A stretch of 64,000 nucleotides of DNA from Williamsia sp. CHRR-6 (GTDB lineage: Bacteria; Actinomycetota; Actinomycetes; Mycobacteriales; Mycobacteriaceae). Location: assembly GCF_018474015.1 (NCBI RefSeq), contig NZ_JAHCSG010000003.1:434001-498000 (forward strand), given 5' to 3'. The notes beneath the pieces are model-generated. The model was not told the origin of the DNA. It worked only from the letters and a program-made list of their open reading frames with translations, and ran no database searches. Positions 25,257 to 33,109 of the stretch are shown in pieces; position 1 is the stretch's first letter, and each line of letters opens with the position of its first letter. The translations under genes were made by a program, and so were the position numbers.

Positions 25257-25780
25257 GTGGGCATCGCGGTGGCGAGGTGGGCGTCGATGCGAGCGCGGAT
25301 GGCGGCCAGTCGAGGGTCGTCGTCCACGGCGAGCAGATCGGTCACCAACACAGCGGCAGCGGCAATGGCCGCGCGCGCGGCACCGTCGGGGTCGGGACCG
25401 ATCGGCCCGAACAACAGCTCACGGAGCTCCGATCGCAGGTCCGGGTCACGTGCGGCCGCGCTCAGCAGCCCCGCCAGGGCCAGCCGTACGGCCGGACGCG
25501 CCATCGGGGGCCCCATCGCCTCGGGATCCCCGCTGAGCGCGTGCACCACCAGTCCGGCTTTGGACCGCCAGCGGCGGTTGATCGTCGCCCGCGCCACCCC
25601 CGAGCGCTGCGCCACCTCACGGATACTCACGTCGTCCCACCCCCCGTCGATCAACATCTCGCGCACCACTGGTAGCACGCGAGCGTCCACGGTCGCATCA
25701 CGTGGACGACCCCCTCGGTTGCGCTGCACCTCTGCGGCACCACACCGATTACCGTCCGATGTCACAACCATGGTTGTCAT
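25253..25780 (-). CDS. TetR-family transcriptional regulator
   Basis: A 175-residue regulator with the TetR helix-turn-helix DVSIREVAQRSGVARATINR followed by RWRSKAGLVVHAL. The C-terminal ligand domain is short and Ala/Leu-rich. It is coupled to the diguanylate cyclase and so likely controls its own operon. An ATG nine bases further in is an alternative start. Confidence 0.88.
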   Translation of the reverse strand: MTTMVVTSDGNRCGAAEVQRNRGGRPRDATVDARVLPVVREMLIDGGWDDVSIREVAQRSGVARATINRRWRSKAGLVVHALSGDPEAMGPPMARPAVRLALAGLLSAAARDPDLRSELRELLFGPIGPDPDGAARAAIAAAAVLVTDLLAVDDDPRLAAIRARIDAHLATAMPT

Positions 25781-25844
25781 GGTGCCGGATACGACAAACC
25801 CCGCAGACCGGAATGGGCCTACGGGGTATGTCAGCTCACAAAAT

Positions 25845-26459
25845 TCAGCGCACGGTGCACAACGGCTGCGTGTTGGGGTACGCGCCGTCGATCGGAGTGG
25901 TGAGGAAGAAGCAGGTGTTGTAGCCGCGCGAGGAGACGACCTGTTTGATCTGCTTCCACTGCGAGGCGTTGACCTGCTTGTCGCGCTTGAGCACGAAGCC
26001 CGACAGGCGCTCGGAGCTACCGACCAGCGCCCACGAGTAGTCCGGCGCGATGTAGCTGACGATGTAGTTGCTGGGGCCGTCCTTGGAGTTCATGAACGGT
26101 ACCGACGGGAAGCTGACGTGCAACGCAGCGTTGGTCTTCTTGTCGTTGAGGCGGGCGTTGCCGACGATGGTGCGTCGCGGCCCGACCAGCGGGGTGCAGG
26201 AGTTCTCCACCTTGATGTCGATGTCGCTGAGCTTGGTGTAACGGGCCTGGGTGTTGCGCAGGCAGTCGATGTTGAACGGCGCCGGGATGGCAGCCACCTG
26301 GTTCCAGACGCCCACGTACCGGGTGAGGTCCAGCTTGGCCACCGGGGCCAACGGGGCGGCGGCCGCGCCGCCGGCGCCGACGACGAGTCCGATGACGCTC
26401 GCCAGCGAGATGATCGCAGCGACCAGCGCCGACCGGCGACGGGTGGAGGACGTGCTCAT
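25845..26459 (-). CDS. Secreted lipocalin-family protein
   Basis: A 204-residue exported protein. Residues ~1-36 are a signal peptide (SALVAAIISLASVIGLVVG ending AAAAP). The mature part has LTRYVGVWNQVAAIPAPFN (lipocalin motif 1), VENSCTP, NYIVSYIAPDYSWALVGSS and FVLKRDKQVNASQW, the bacterial lipocalin (Blc-like) order; two or more cysteines could form a disulfide. It probably binds lipids or other hydrophobic ligands outside the membrane. The ATG at 26459 has an AGGAG site. Confidence 0.88.
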   Translation of the reverse strand: MSTSSTRRRSALVAAIISLASVIGLVVGAGGAAAAPLAPVAKLDLTRYVGVWNQVAAIPAPFNIDCLRNTQARYTKLSDIDIKVENSCTPLVGPRRTIVGNARLNDKKTNAALHVSFPSVPFMNSKDGPSNYIVSYIAPDYSWALVGSSERLSGFVLKRDKQVNASQWKQIKQVVSSRGYNTCFFLTTPIDGAYPNTQPLCTVR

Positions 26460-26553
26460 GGAGTGCTCCTGTCGAAAAGTGTCTCGCCGAACGGCGAGAA
26501 TTGCAGTGATCTCGTTGGCGCACAACTGCTTTGCGCACCGGGCAGGACCCCCC

Positions 26554-27927
26554 TCAGGCGACCCACACGGTCTTGATGTTACAGAACTCCAGCATGCCGT
26601 AATTCGCCAGCTCACGGCCGTGCCCGCTGGTCTTGATCCCGCCGAACGCGATCTCGGGGTACGAGGTGGTCATGCCGTTGACGAAGACCTGCCCGGCCTG
26701 CAACTCGTCGATGCACCGTTCGATCTCGCCGGCGTCGGTGGTCCACACGTTGGACCCGAGTCCGAAAACGGAGTCGTTGGCGATGCGCAGGGCGTCGTCG
26801 AGGTCGGTGGCCCGGTACAGGGAGGCCACCGGCCCGAACGTCTCCTCGGCATAGATGCGCATGGCCGGGGTGATGTCGGCGATCACGGTCGGCGGGTAGA
26901 ACCAGCCGGGGCCGTCGGGGACGGTTCCGCCGGTGAGGACGGTGGCGCCCTTGGCCGTGGCGTCGTCGACCAACTCGATGACGTCGGTGCGACCCTGCTC
27001 GGTGGCCAGCGGTCCGACGACGGTGTCGGGGTCGGTGGGGTCACCCACCTTCTGGGCCGCCATTGCCGCGGTGAACAACTCGGTGAACGCGTCGTACACA
27101 TCGGTGTGCACGATGAAACGTTTTGCCGCGATGCAGGATTGGCCGTTGTTCTGACACCGCGCCACGGTCGCGACGCGCGCTGCGGCAGCCAGGTCGGCCG
27201 AGGGCAACACCACGAACGGGTCGGAGCCACCGAGTTCGAGGACCACCTTCTTGAGTGCTTTTCCGGCACTGACGCCCACGCTGCGGCCGGCGCCTTCGCT
27301 GCCGGTGAGTGTCGCCGCGGCCACGCGTGGGTCGGAGATGACCGCATCGACCGCGTCGGATCCGATGAGCAGCGTCTGGAATGCCCCAGCGGGCAGGCCC
27401 GCGCGGGCGAACAGGTCACCGAGGTAAAGCGCCGTCTGGGGCACGTTGGAGGCGTGTTTGAGCAGGCCGACATTACCCGCCATGAGGGCGGGTGCCGCGA
27501 ACCTGATGACCTGCCACAGTGGGAAATTCCACGGCATCACCGCCAACACCACTCCCAGCGGGGCGAAGCGGTGAAATGCCCGCGACGCACCGACGGCGGC
27601 GGCGTCGGCGGCCTCGTCGGCCAGCATCGCCTTAGCGTGTTGGGCGTAGAAGCGAAGCCCCTTGGCGCACTTGGACACCTCGGCTCGCGCCGCGGCCAGC
27701 GTCTTGCCCATCTCTGCGGTCATGGTGGCGGCGAGGGTGTCGATGTCGGCGTCGAGAAGGTCGGCGGCGGCCCGCAATCCGGCCGACCGATCGGCAAAAC
27801 TGGTGTGCCGGTAGGTGTCGGCGGTGGCCGCGGCCGTGGCGAGGGCCGCCTCGATCTGTTCGGCCGTGTGGGCGGTGAAGGTGGCCAGCGTCTGGCCGGT
27901 CGCCGGGTTCACAGATGCGATGGCCAC
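26554..27927 (-). CDS. NAD(P)-dependent aldehyde dehydrogenase, succinate-semialdehyde type
   Basis: A 457-residue aldehyde dehydrogenase starting VAIASVNPATGQTLATF at a GTG preceded by GAGGAG. It has PWNFPLWQVIRFAAPALMAG, the cofactor and catalytic region VVLELGGSDPFVVLPSADL with the base Glu, and the nucleophile Cys in CQNNGQSCIAAKRFIV. The length and motifs fit the succinate-semialdehyde dehydrogenase (GabD-like) group, but the substrate is inferred. It stands alone; its promoter should lie close to the 19-bp repeat array that follows at 28051. Confidence 0.88.
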   Translation of the reverse strand: MAIASVNPATGQTLATFTAHTAEQIEAALATAAATADTYRHTSFADRSAGLRAAADLLDADIDTLAATMTAEMGKTLAAARAEVSKCAKGLRFYAQHAKAMLADEAADAAAVGASRAFHRFAPLGVVLAVMPWNFPLWQVIRFAAPALMAGNVGLLKHASNVPQTALYLGDLFARAGLPAGAFQTLLIGSDAVDAVISDPRVAAATLTGSEGAGRSVGVSAGKALKKVVLELGGSDPFVVLPSADLAAAARVATVARCQNNGQSCIAAKRFIVHTDVYDAFTELFTAAMAAQKVGDPTDPDTVVGPLATEQGRTDVIELVDDATAKGATVLTGGTVPDGPGWFYPPTVIADITPAMRIYAEETFGPVASLYRATDLDDALRIANDSVFGLGSNVWTTDAGEIERCIDELQAGQVFVNGMTTSYPEIAFGGIKTSGHGRELANYGMLEFCNIKTVWVA

Positions 27928-28050
27928 TGTGCGCTCCTCAGGGTCGGGTGATCGGATGTCAGCTGTGCTCACCCTACGGTCGGCGCCCAACCGATCTGTT
28001 CGATCCCCAGACAACGCTCGGGGTCGCCGGGCGAGATCACGCTCGGGGCC

Positions 28051-28350
28051 GGTTCGCACGGTCAGGGCCGGTTCGCACGGTCAGGGCCGGTTCGCACGGT
28101 TGGGGTCGGTTCGCACGGTTGGGGTCGGTTCGCACGGTCAGGGCCGGTTCGCACGGCGCATGCAGCGTGCGAACAGCGCCACACCATGCGAACGGCGTCA
28201 CACCGCGCGAACACCGTCGGCAGCCGGTTCGCACGGGTTGCGGTCGGTTCGCACGGTCAGGGTCGGTTCGCACGGTCAGGGCCGGTTCGCACGGCGCATG
28301 CAGCGTGCGAACAGCGCCACACCATGCGAACACCGTCACACCGTGCGAAC
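28051..28350. repeat. Two-block array of 19-bp repeats with core TTCGCACGG / GTGCGAAC
   Basis: GGTTCGCACGG starts at 28051, 28070, 28089, 28108, 28127 and 28146 with an exact 19-bp period, then inverted cores (G/A/C)(T/C)GCGAAC start at 28167, 28186 and 28205, also 19 bp apart. A second block repeats this: forward cores at 28226, 28246, 28265 and 28284, inverted cores at 28305, 28324 and 28343. The second block partly duplicates the first at an offset of 138 bp. At each turn-over point GTTCGCAC and GTGCGAAC form an 8-bp stem with a 12-nt loop. It fills most of the 535-bp gap (27928-28462) between the divergent aldehyde dehydrogenase and nadB. No gene lies here. Confidence 0.95.
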
Positions 28351-28397
28351 ACCGTCGGCACGCGCGGATCCTGGCGGGCCGTGTCCACCGCATGGTA

Positions 28398-28420
28398 GTT
28401 TTCGATCGTCGGTCGAAAAC
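28398..28420. promoter_or_regulatory. 23-bp palindromic operator upstream of nadB
   Basis: Perfect 8-bp arms GTTTTCGA (28398-28405) and TCGAAAAC (28413-28420) flank a 7-bp spacer, 42 nt before the nadB start. AT-rich arms in GC-rich DNA at promoter position fit a dimeric repressor site, for example an NAD-pathway regulator such as NrtR; the regulator is not identified. Confidence 0.6.
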
Positions 28421-28462
28421 CTTCGTCGATCCCGGCTCCGCCCAACTGAGGGAGACATCGCC

Positions 28463-30001
28463 ATGGTGTCGACAGCTCGTACCCCATCCGACCTGATCGT
28501 CGTCGGCGCCGGTGTGGCCGGCCTGACCGCCGCCATCACCGCTGCGGAGCTGGGACTGTCGGTGACGGTGTTGGCCAAGGGGCCCGGTACCCACGCCGGT
28601 CCGGACACCGCCACCGCTTACGCCCAGGGCGGCATCGCCGTGGTCGACCCCCGCGACCCACTCGACTCCATCGAGGCCCACGTCGCCGACACCGTGGCCG
28701 CCGGCGCCGGTCATACCGACGAGGCCGTCGCGCGCTCGATCATCGCCGCCGGACCCGATGCGGTGAACGCGTTGATCGCTTGGGGTGCCCGGTTCGACAC
28801 CGACGCCACCGGCCGCTTACGCCGCACCCGCGAGGGCGGGCACAGTGCGCGGCGCATCATCCACGCCGGTGGTGACGCCACCGGCGCCGAAGTGCAGCGC
28901 GCCTTGTGGACCCACGCGGGCGCCATGCCCGGCATCACGGTGATCGCTTGTCTGGCGACCGAACTCATCCGACGAGACGGCACCGTGATCGGAGTGACCG
29001 CCGAAAGTGGCGATGGCCCAATGCGATTCCTGGCCCCCACGGTGGTGCTGGCCACCGGTGGCATCGGGCAGGTCTATGCCGCCACCACCAACCCGGTGGG
29101 CAGCACCGGCGACGGCATCGCATTGGCGCTGCAGGTCGGCGCATCGGTGCGCGATATGGAGTTCATCCAGTTCCACCCCACCATGCTCTACACCCCCGGT
29201 GCGCGGGGACGCCGCACCCTGGTCAGCGAAGCCGTCCGCGGCGAGGGCGCCACCCTGGTCGATGCACGCGGCGACTCGATCATGGCGGGGCGTCATCCGT
29301 TGGGCGACTTGGCACCTCGCGATGTGGTGGCCCAGGCCATCCATTCCTCGATGGCCGTCTCGGGGGATCCGTGCGTGTATCTCGACGCCCGCGGCGTGGC
29401 CGACTTCGCCGAACGCTTCCCCACCGTCACTGCAGGCGTACGCGCCATCGGGGTGGACCCGGTGGCCGAGCTGATCCCGGTGGTACCCGGGGCGCACTAT
29501 CTGTGTGGTGGCGTGGCCACCGACACCCACGGATCCACTGACATCGACGGACTGTTTGCCGCAGGCGAGGTGGCACGGACCGGCCTGCACGGTGCAAATC
29601 GATTGGCGTCCAACAGTTTGCTGGAGGCGCTGGTGGTGGGGCGTCGGGTGGCGGCACGCGCCGCCGACCGGGTGGGCACCATCGCGATCATCGACCCCGG
29701 CGCCGATGAACCAGCGGTCCGGCCCGTCCTCGACCGGACCACACTGCAGGATGCGATGTCGGCCCACGCAGGTGTCTCCCGCGACGCCGAGGGCCTGAAC
29801 ATCCTCACCGAACTGCTGGTCACCGCTCCGAAACGCCTGGCCCACAACGATATCGACCACGAAGGCGCATCGCTGGCCGCAGTCGCCGGCGCCGTGGTGG
29901 CTGCGGCCACCGCCCGCACCGAGTCGATGGGTTGCCATCAGCGCACCGACGATCGGTCACACCTGGCCCACACCGTCACGGTGGCGGGGTGCCGCCGCTA
30001 G
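28463..30001 (+). CDS. nadB: L-aspartate oxidase NadB
   Basis: A 512-residue flavoenzyme that oxidises L-aspartate to iminoaspartate for de novo NAD synthesis. The FAD motif is VVGAGVAGLTAAITAAELG at the N-terminus; GGHSARRIIHAGGDATG, EFIQFHPTMLYTPG, RGEGATLVDARGD and GLFAAGEVARTGLHGANRLASNS are family signatures. The ATG at 28463 is preceded by GGGAGA. No nadA or nadC is adjacent, unlike the usual nadABC operon, so this could be a second or relocated copy. A palindromic operator and the 19-bp array lie upstream. Confidence 0.92.
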   Translation: MVSTARTPSDLIVVGAGVAGLTAAITAAELGLSVTVLAKGPGTHAGPDTATAYAQGGIAVVDPRDPLDSIEAHVADTVAAGAGHTDEAVARSIIAAGPDAVNALIAWGARFDTDATGRLRRTREGGHSARRIIHAGGDATGAEVQRALWTHAGAMPGITVIACLATELIRRDGTVIGVTAESGDGPMRFLAPTVVLATGGIGQVYAATTNPVGSTGDGIALALQVGASVRDMEFIQFHPTMLYTPGARGRRTLVSEAVRGEGATLVDARGDSIMAGRHPLGDLAPRDVVAQAIHSSMAVSGDPCVYLDARGVADFAERFPTVTAGVRAIGVDPVAELIPVVPGAHYLCGGVATDTHGSTDIDGLFAAGEVARTGLHGANRLASNSLLEALVVGRRVAARAADRVGTIAIIDPGADEPAVRPVLDRTTLQDAMSAHAGVSRDAEGLNILTELLVTAPKRLAHNDIDHEGASLAAVAGAVVAAATARTESMGCHQRTDDRSHLAHTVTVAGCRR

Positions 30002-30061
30002 ACTTCTCGCAAGTTTGTACACCGGCGGGCCCAGCACCCCGCCTGGGCACGAGGGGTGCGT

Positions 30062-31717
30062 ATGACATCGGCCAGGGTGACACAGATCCGGTGGTCGTAC
30101 GCCGCCTGTGCGGGCATGGCGGTCGGCGCGATCGCCTCGGCGGTCTACGGGCGGGTGCGGCTGGAGGCGATCAACGACCCTCTGCCACCGGTGGATCCAG
30201 GCCGGTTCACCACTGTCGCAAGCTGGGTGGCGGGGATCTCGGTGCTCACCGCGGTGTTGCTGCTCGCGGCCATCTGGGCCGGGCGCCGGACCTGGACGGC
30301 AGGACACGCGTTGATGATGGTTGCGCTGTGCACCGTGCTCGTGTTGCTCAACCTCGCGCCTGCGCTCAACCGCATCGCGCGCGACACGGCCATGACCACG
30401 GCTGCGACCGGGGCTGGTTTCCTGCGGGCGGCGCTGCTGATGGCGGTGATCAGCACTGCGCTACTGGTGGTGACCCGCATCATCGGATCTGGGATGAGCA
30501 ACGAGGCGCAGGCGGAGCAGTTTCCGACTCGGGCATCTCTGCTGACAGCGACAACCCTGGCGGTCGTGCTCAGCATTGTTGGTGTCCACGTACTTTCGCC
30601 GACCACGGGCACCGGCGAGGTCCATACCGCTGCGGGTGCCAGGTCCGCTGCAGCTCGTGACATCCCCGACCCGCTCGACGTGGGACGCGTGGCCTACCGA
30701 CTCGACAGCGCCATCTTCGGTCTGGCCTACGCGGGGCCCGGGTTCGTCACCTCGGGTAACGGCGGCCTCATCGCCTACGACGGGGCAACCGGGACGCAGC
30801 GGTGGCGTCGCGCTGTGTCCACCAGCCGGTACGGCTACGGCTCCCCTCGGTTCGACAGCACCGACGATGGGAAGGTGGTGGTGGTTCGCGATCGTGGCAC
30901 CGTCACGGGTGTCGATGGCGCCACCGGCCGACAGCTGTGGCACCTCATCGACCCGGCGGTTCTCGTCGGGGTGGGTCCGTTCGACGGCGGAACCGTCTAC
31001 GTTCTACGCCGTCGCGCCGCCACCAGCGAGCTACTAGCCCTGGATGTAGGCACTGGTAAACGGCGATGGTCGCAGGCGACCAGCATCCCCGCCGAGTGCG
31101 ACAGAGTGGACAGCGCGATCGGTTCCGGATTCCTGTGGATCTCGACGTCGTGCACATCGTCCACCGATGCGTTCTACAGCAGCTCGACCGGGGCACCGAT
31201 GTCGAAACGTTTCGTCGCTGGCGACGTCGCTTTAGCACCAGATGGCCTGGTGTGGGTGCGTCCTGGGGCGAGGCTTCCCGATCGCGCCGACAGCATCGTC
31301 TACACGGTCGCCAACGGCGGCGAGACTACGTTGGTCGCACCGCGGCGCGACCAGTGGATCACCGTGATCGGGGTAGGGCGCGACGGACAGGTGCTGTACG
31401 AGTCGGGATCGGCGCTGTTCACCGTGTCGCTACGCGGAGGTCCACCACGACGATTGGTGGTGCCGGCGGCTGTCTTCGGGGTCGACTCACGAGCCGTCGC
31501 GCGCAACCGCCGCGGGTTCACTCTGGCCGGTGAAAGCAGGACCGGCAGCGTGCTGCTGGATGTGGACACGAGCTCCGGCGCGGTCACCACGCGTACCGGC
31601 CCCTGCCCCGAGGAGATCGCCGACCTCGTGCGAGTGCCTGGAGCGCTGTTGGCGTCGTGCACGGGCACCTTCGGCGGCCAACATGTCATCGGTCTGGTGT
31701 CGTCGAGCCAGTCCTAG
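30062..31717 (+). CDS. Membrane-anchored PQQ-like beta-propeller protein, unknown function
   Basis: A 551-residue protein. The N-terminal ~185 residues hold about four hydrophobic helices (for example VASWVAGISVLTAVLLLAAI and LLTATTLAVVLSIVGVHVL). The remainder is a beta-propeller facing outside, with repeats such as GGLIAYDGATGTQRWRRAV, GTVTGVDGATGRQLW and LLALDVGTGKRRWSQ of the PQQ/YVTN type. Cysteines (ECDRVDS, STSCTSS, GPCPEE, LASCTG) could form disulfides. The ATG at 30062 has GAGGGG at proper distance. The function is unknown; an envelope assembly or sensing role is possible. Confidence 0.75.
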   Translation: MTSARVTQIRWSYAACAGMAVGAIASAVYGRVRLEAINDPLPPVDPGRFTTVASWVAGISVLTAVLLLAAIWAGRRTWTAGHALMMVALCTVLVLLNLAPALNRIARDTAMTTAATGAGFLRAALLMAVISTALLVVTRIIGSGMSNEAQAEQFPTRASLLTATTLAVVLSIVGVHVLSPTTGTGEVHTAAGARSAAARDIPDPLDVGRVAYRLDSAIFGLAYAGPGFVTSGNGGLIAYDGATGTQRWRRAVSTSRYGYGSPRFDSTDDGKVVVVRDRGTVTGVDGATGRQLWHLIDPAVLVGVGPFDGGTVYVLRRRAATSELLALDVGTGKRRWSQATSIPAECDRVDSAIGSGFLWISTSCTSSTDAFYSSSTGAPMSKRFVAGDVALAPDGLVWVRPGARLPDRADSIVYTVANGGETTLVAPRRDQWITVIGVGRDGQVLYESGSALFTVSLRGGPPRRLVVPAAVFGVDSRAVARNRRGFTLAGESRTGSVLLDVDTSSGAVTTRTGPCPEEIADLVRVPGALLASCTGTFGGQHVIGLVSSSQS

Positions 31718-31781
31718 GTCACCCACCAATGAAACTGAACCCCTTGTCATGTTTCTTCGTGCGCGCGTAACCTCGAGGGAA

Positions 31782-31795
31782 CGAGCGATCGCTCG
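31782..31795. promoter_or_regulatory. Putative TetR-type operator upstream of acyl-CoA dehydrogenase
   Basis: The 14-bp sequence CGAGCGATCGCTCG is a perfect palindrome, 50 nt before the start of the acyl-CoA dehydrogenase gene. Palindromes of this kind are common operators of fatty-acid TetR regulators in actinobacteria. The regulator is not in the window. Confidence 0.4.
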
Positions 31796-31845
31796 GCGCA
31801 GCGTGCGCCGGGTTCCCACCAGCAACCGATGAGGGTGTACCTGCG

Positions 31846-32988
31846 ATGAAACGACTGATCTTCGAACCCGAACACGAGCAGCTGCGCGAAACCGCCCGCA
31901 CCTTCATCGAACGCGAGGTGGCGCCGCACGCCGACCAGTGGGAACTGGACGGCATCGTCGACCGCGAGGTGTTCAAGAAGGCCGGTGAGGCCGGGCTGCT
32001 GGGCTTCAGCCAGCCCGAGGAGTACGGCGGCGCCGGCATCGACGACTTCCGGTTCAATGCCGTGGTCATCGAGGAGTTCGCGCGCGTCGGGTCGCGTGGG
32101 CCGGGCATGTCGCTGCAAAACGACGTGGTGGGTCCCTACCTGACCAACCTGTGCACCGAAGAGCAGAAGAAGCGTTGGGTGCCCGGCTTTGCCACGGGTG
32201 AGATCATCGGCGCCATCGCCATGACCGAACCCGGCTGCGGCAGCGACCTGGCCGGTATCAAGACCTCGGCGGTCCTCGACGGCGACCACTGGGTGCTCAA
32301 CGGCGCCAAGACCTTCATCTCCTCAGGTATCAACTCCGACCTGGTCATCGTGGTCACCCGCACCGACCCCACCGCCGGACACAAGGGCTTCACACTGCTG
32401 GCCGTCGAGCGCGGCATGGCCGGATTCGAGCGGGGCCGCAACCTCAAGAAGCTGGGCCAGCACGCTCAGGACACCGCCGAGCTGAACTTCACCGACGTGC
32501 GTGTGCCGGTGAACAACGTGATCGGCGAGGTGGGCAAGGGTTTCTACCACCTGATGCACAACCTGCCGTCTGAGCGTCTGGCCATCGGCGTCGGTGCCAT
32601 CGCGACGGCCAAGATCGCGCTGGAGGAGACGCTGGCCTACGCCAAGGACCGCAAGGCCTTCGGTCAGTCCATCGGCTCGTTCCAGGCCAACAAGCACAAG
32701 ATCGCGGAGATGGCCACCGAGTTGGACGTGGCGCAGGCCTACATCGACCGCAGCATCGTGGCCGCCGTCGACAAGGAACTCACCGCTGTCGATGCGTCAA
32801 AAGCCAAGTGGTACTGCACCGAACTGGCCAAGCGGACCATCGACACCTGCTTGCAGCTGCACGGCGGCTACGGCTACATGGCCGAGTACCCCATCTCGCG
32901 GATGTACAAGGATGTCCGCATCGAGACCATCTACGGCGGCACCACCGAGATCATGAAGGACATCATCGGCAAGGACCTCGGTTTCTGA
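31846..32988 (+). CDS. Acyl-CoA dehydrogenase
   Basis: A 380-residue FAD-dependent dehydrogenase of beta-oxidation type. It has EQLRETARTFIEREVAPHAD at the start, GAIAMTEPGCGSDLAGIKTS (flavin/substrate site), WVLNGAKTFISSGINSDL, DRKAFGQSIGSFQANKHKI and QLHGGYGYMAEYPISRMYKD, and ends IIGKDLGF. It is clearly similar to the enzyme at 3044, especially in the C-terminal half, so the two are probably paralogues with different acyl chain preference. It stands alone and is followed by the second copy of the 74-bp palindromic element. Confidence 0.92.
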   Translation: MKRLIFEPEHEQLRETARTFIEREVAPHADQWELDGIVDREVFKKAGEAGLLGFSQPEEYGGAGIDDFRFNAVVIEEFARVGSRGPGMSLQNDVVGPYLTNLCTEEQKKRWVPGFATGEIIGAIAMTEPGCGSDLAGIKTSAVLDGDHWVLNGAKTFISSGINSDLVIVVTRTDPTAGHKGFTLLAVERGMAGFERGRNLKKLGQHAQDTAELNFTDVRVPVNNVIGEVGKGFYHLMHNLPSERLAIGVGAIATAKIALEETLAYAKDRKAFGQSIGSFQANKHKIAEMATELDVAQAYIDRSIVAAVDKELTAVDASKAKWYCTELAKRTIDTCLQLHGGYGYMAEYPISRMYKDVRIETIYGGTTEIMKDIIGKDLGF

Positions 32989-33020
32989 GACCCGGCTGCC
33001 GAGTCTCATTCCGCGCCTCT

Positions 33021-33094
33021 GCTGAAAACTGCCTCGTGAGCACGCGTCGGGGGGAATGTTCCCTCCAACGGTTGCCGCGGGGCAGTTTTCGGCA
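33021..33094. repeat. 74-bp dispersed palindromic element, copy 2
   Basis: Arms GCTGAAAACTGC (33021-33032) and GCAGTTTTCGGC (33082-33093) enclose an inner inverted repeat GGGGGAA/TTCCCTCC around 33050-33065. Length and order of parts equal copy 1 at 4645-4718, while the bases between the arms have diverged. It ends 15 nt before the start of the downstream glutamate-synthase-like gene, so it may influence its translation or transcription. Confidence 0.75.
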
Positions 33095-33109
33095 CGTAGG
33101 TTGGTCGCC

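Noticed and set aside
28051-28350. CRISPR array or plasmid-type iteron origin
   Set aside because: The intervening 8-10 bp are conserved, not unique spacers, and there are inverted copies; no cas or replication initiator gene is nearby. 19-bp iterons were considered, but the chromosomal setting and lack of a rep gene give no support.
27815-28462. Long open frame extending nadB upstream through the repeats
   Set aside because: The frame is open only because a 19-bp repeat free of stop codons shifts through all frames. The translation is a low-complexity Arg/Gly/Ser repeat, and nadB has a good start and ribosome site at 28463.
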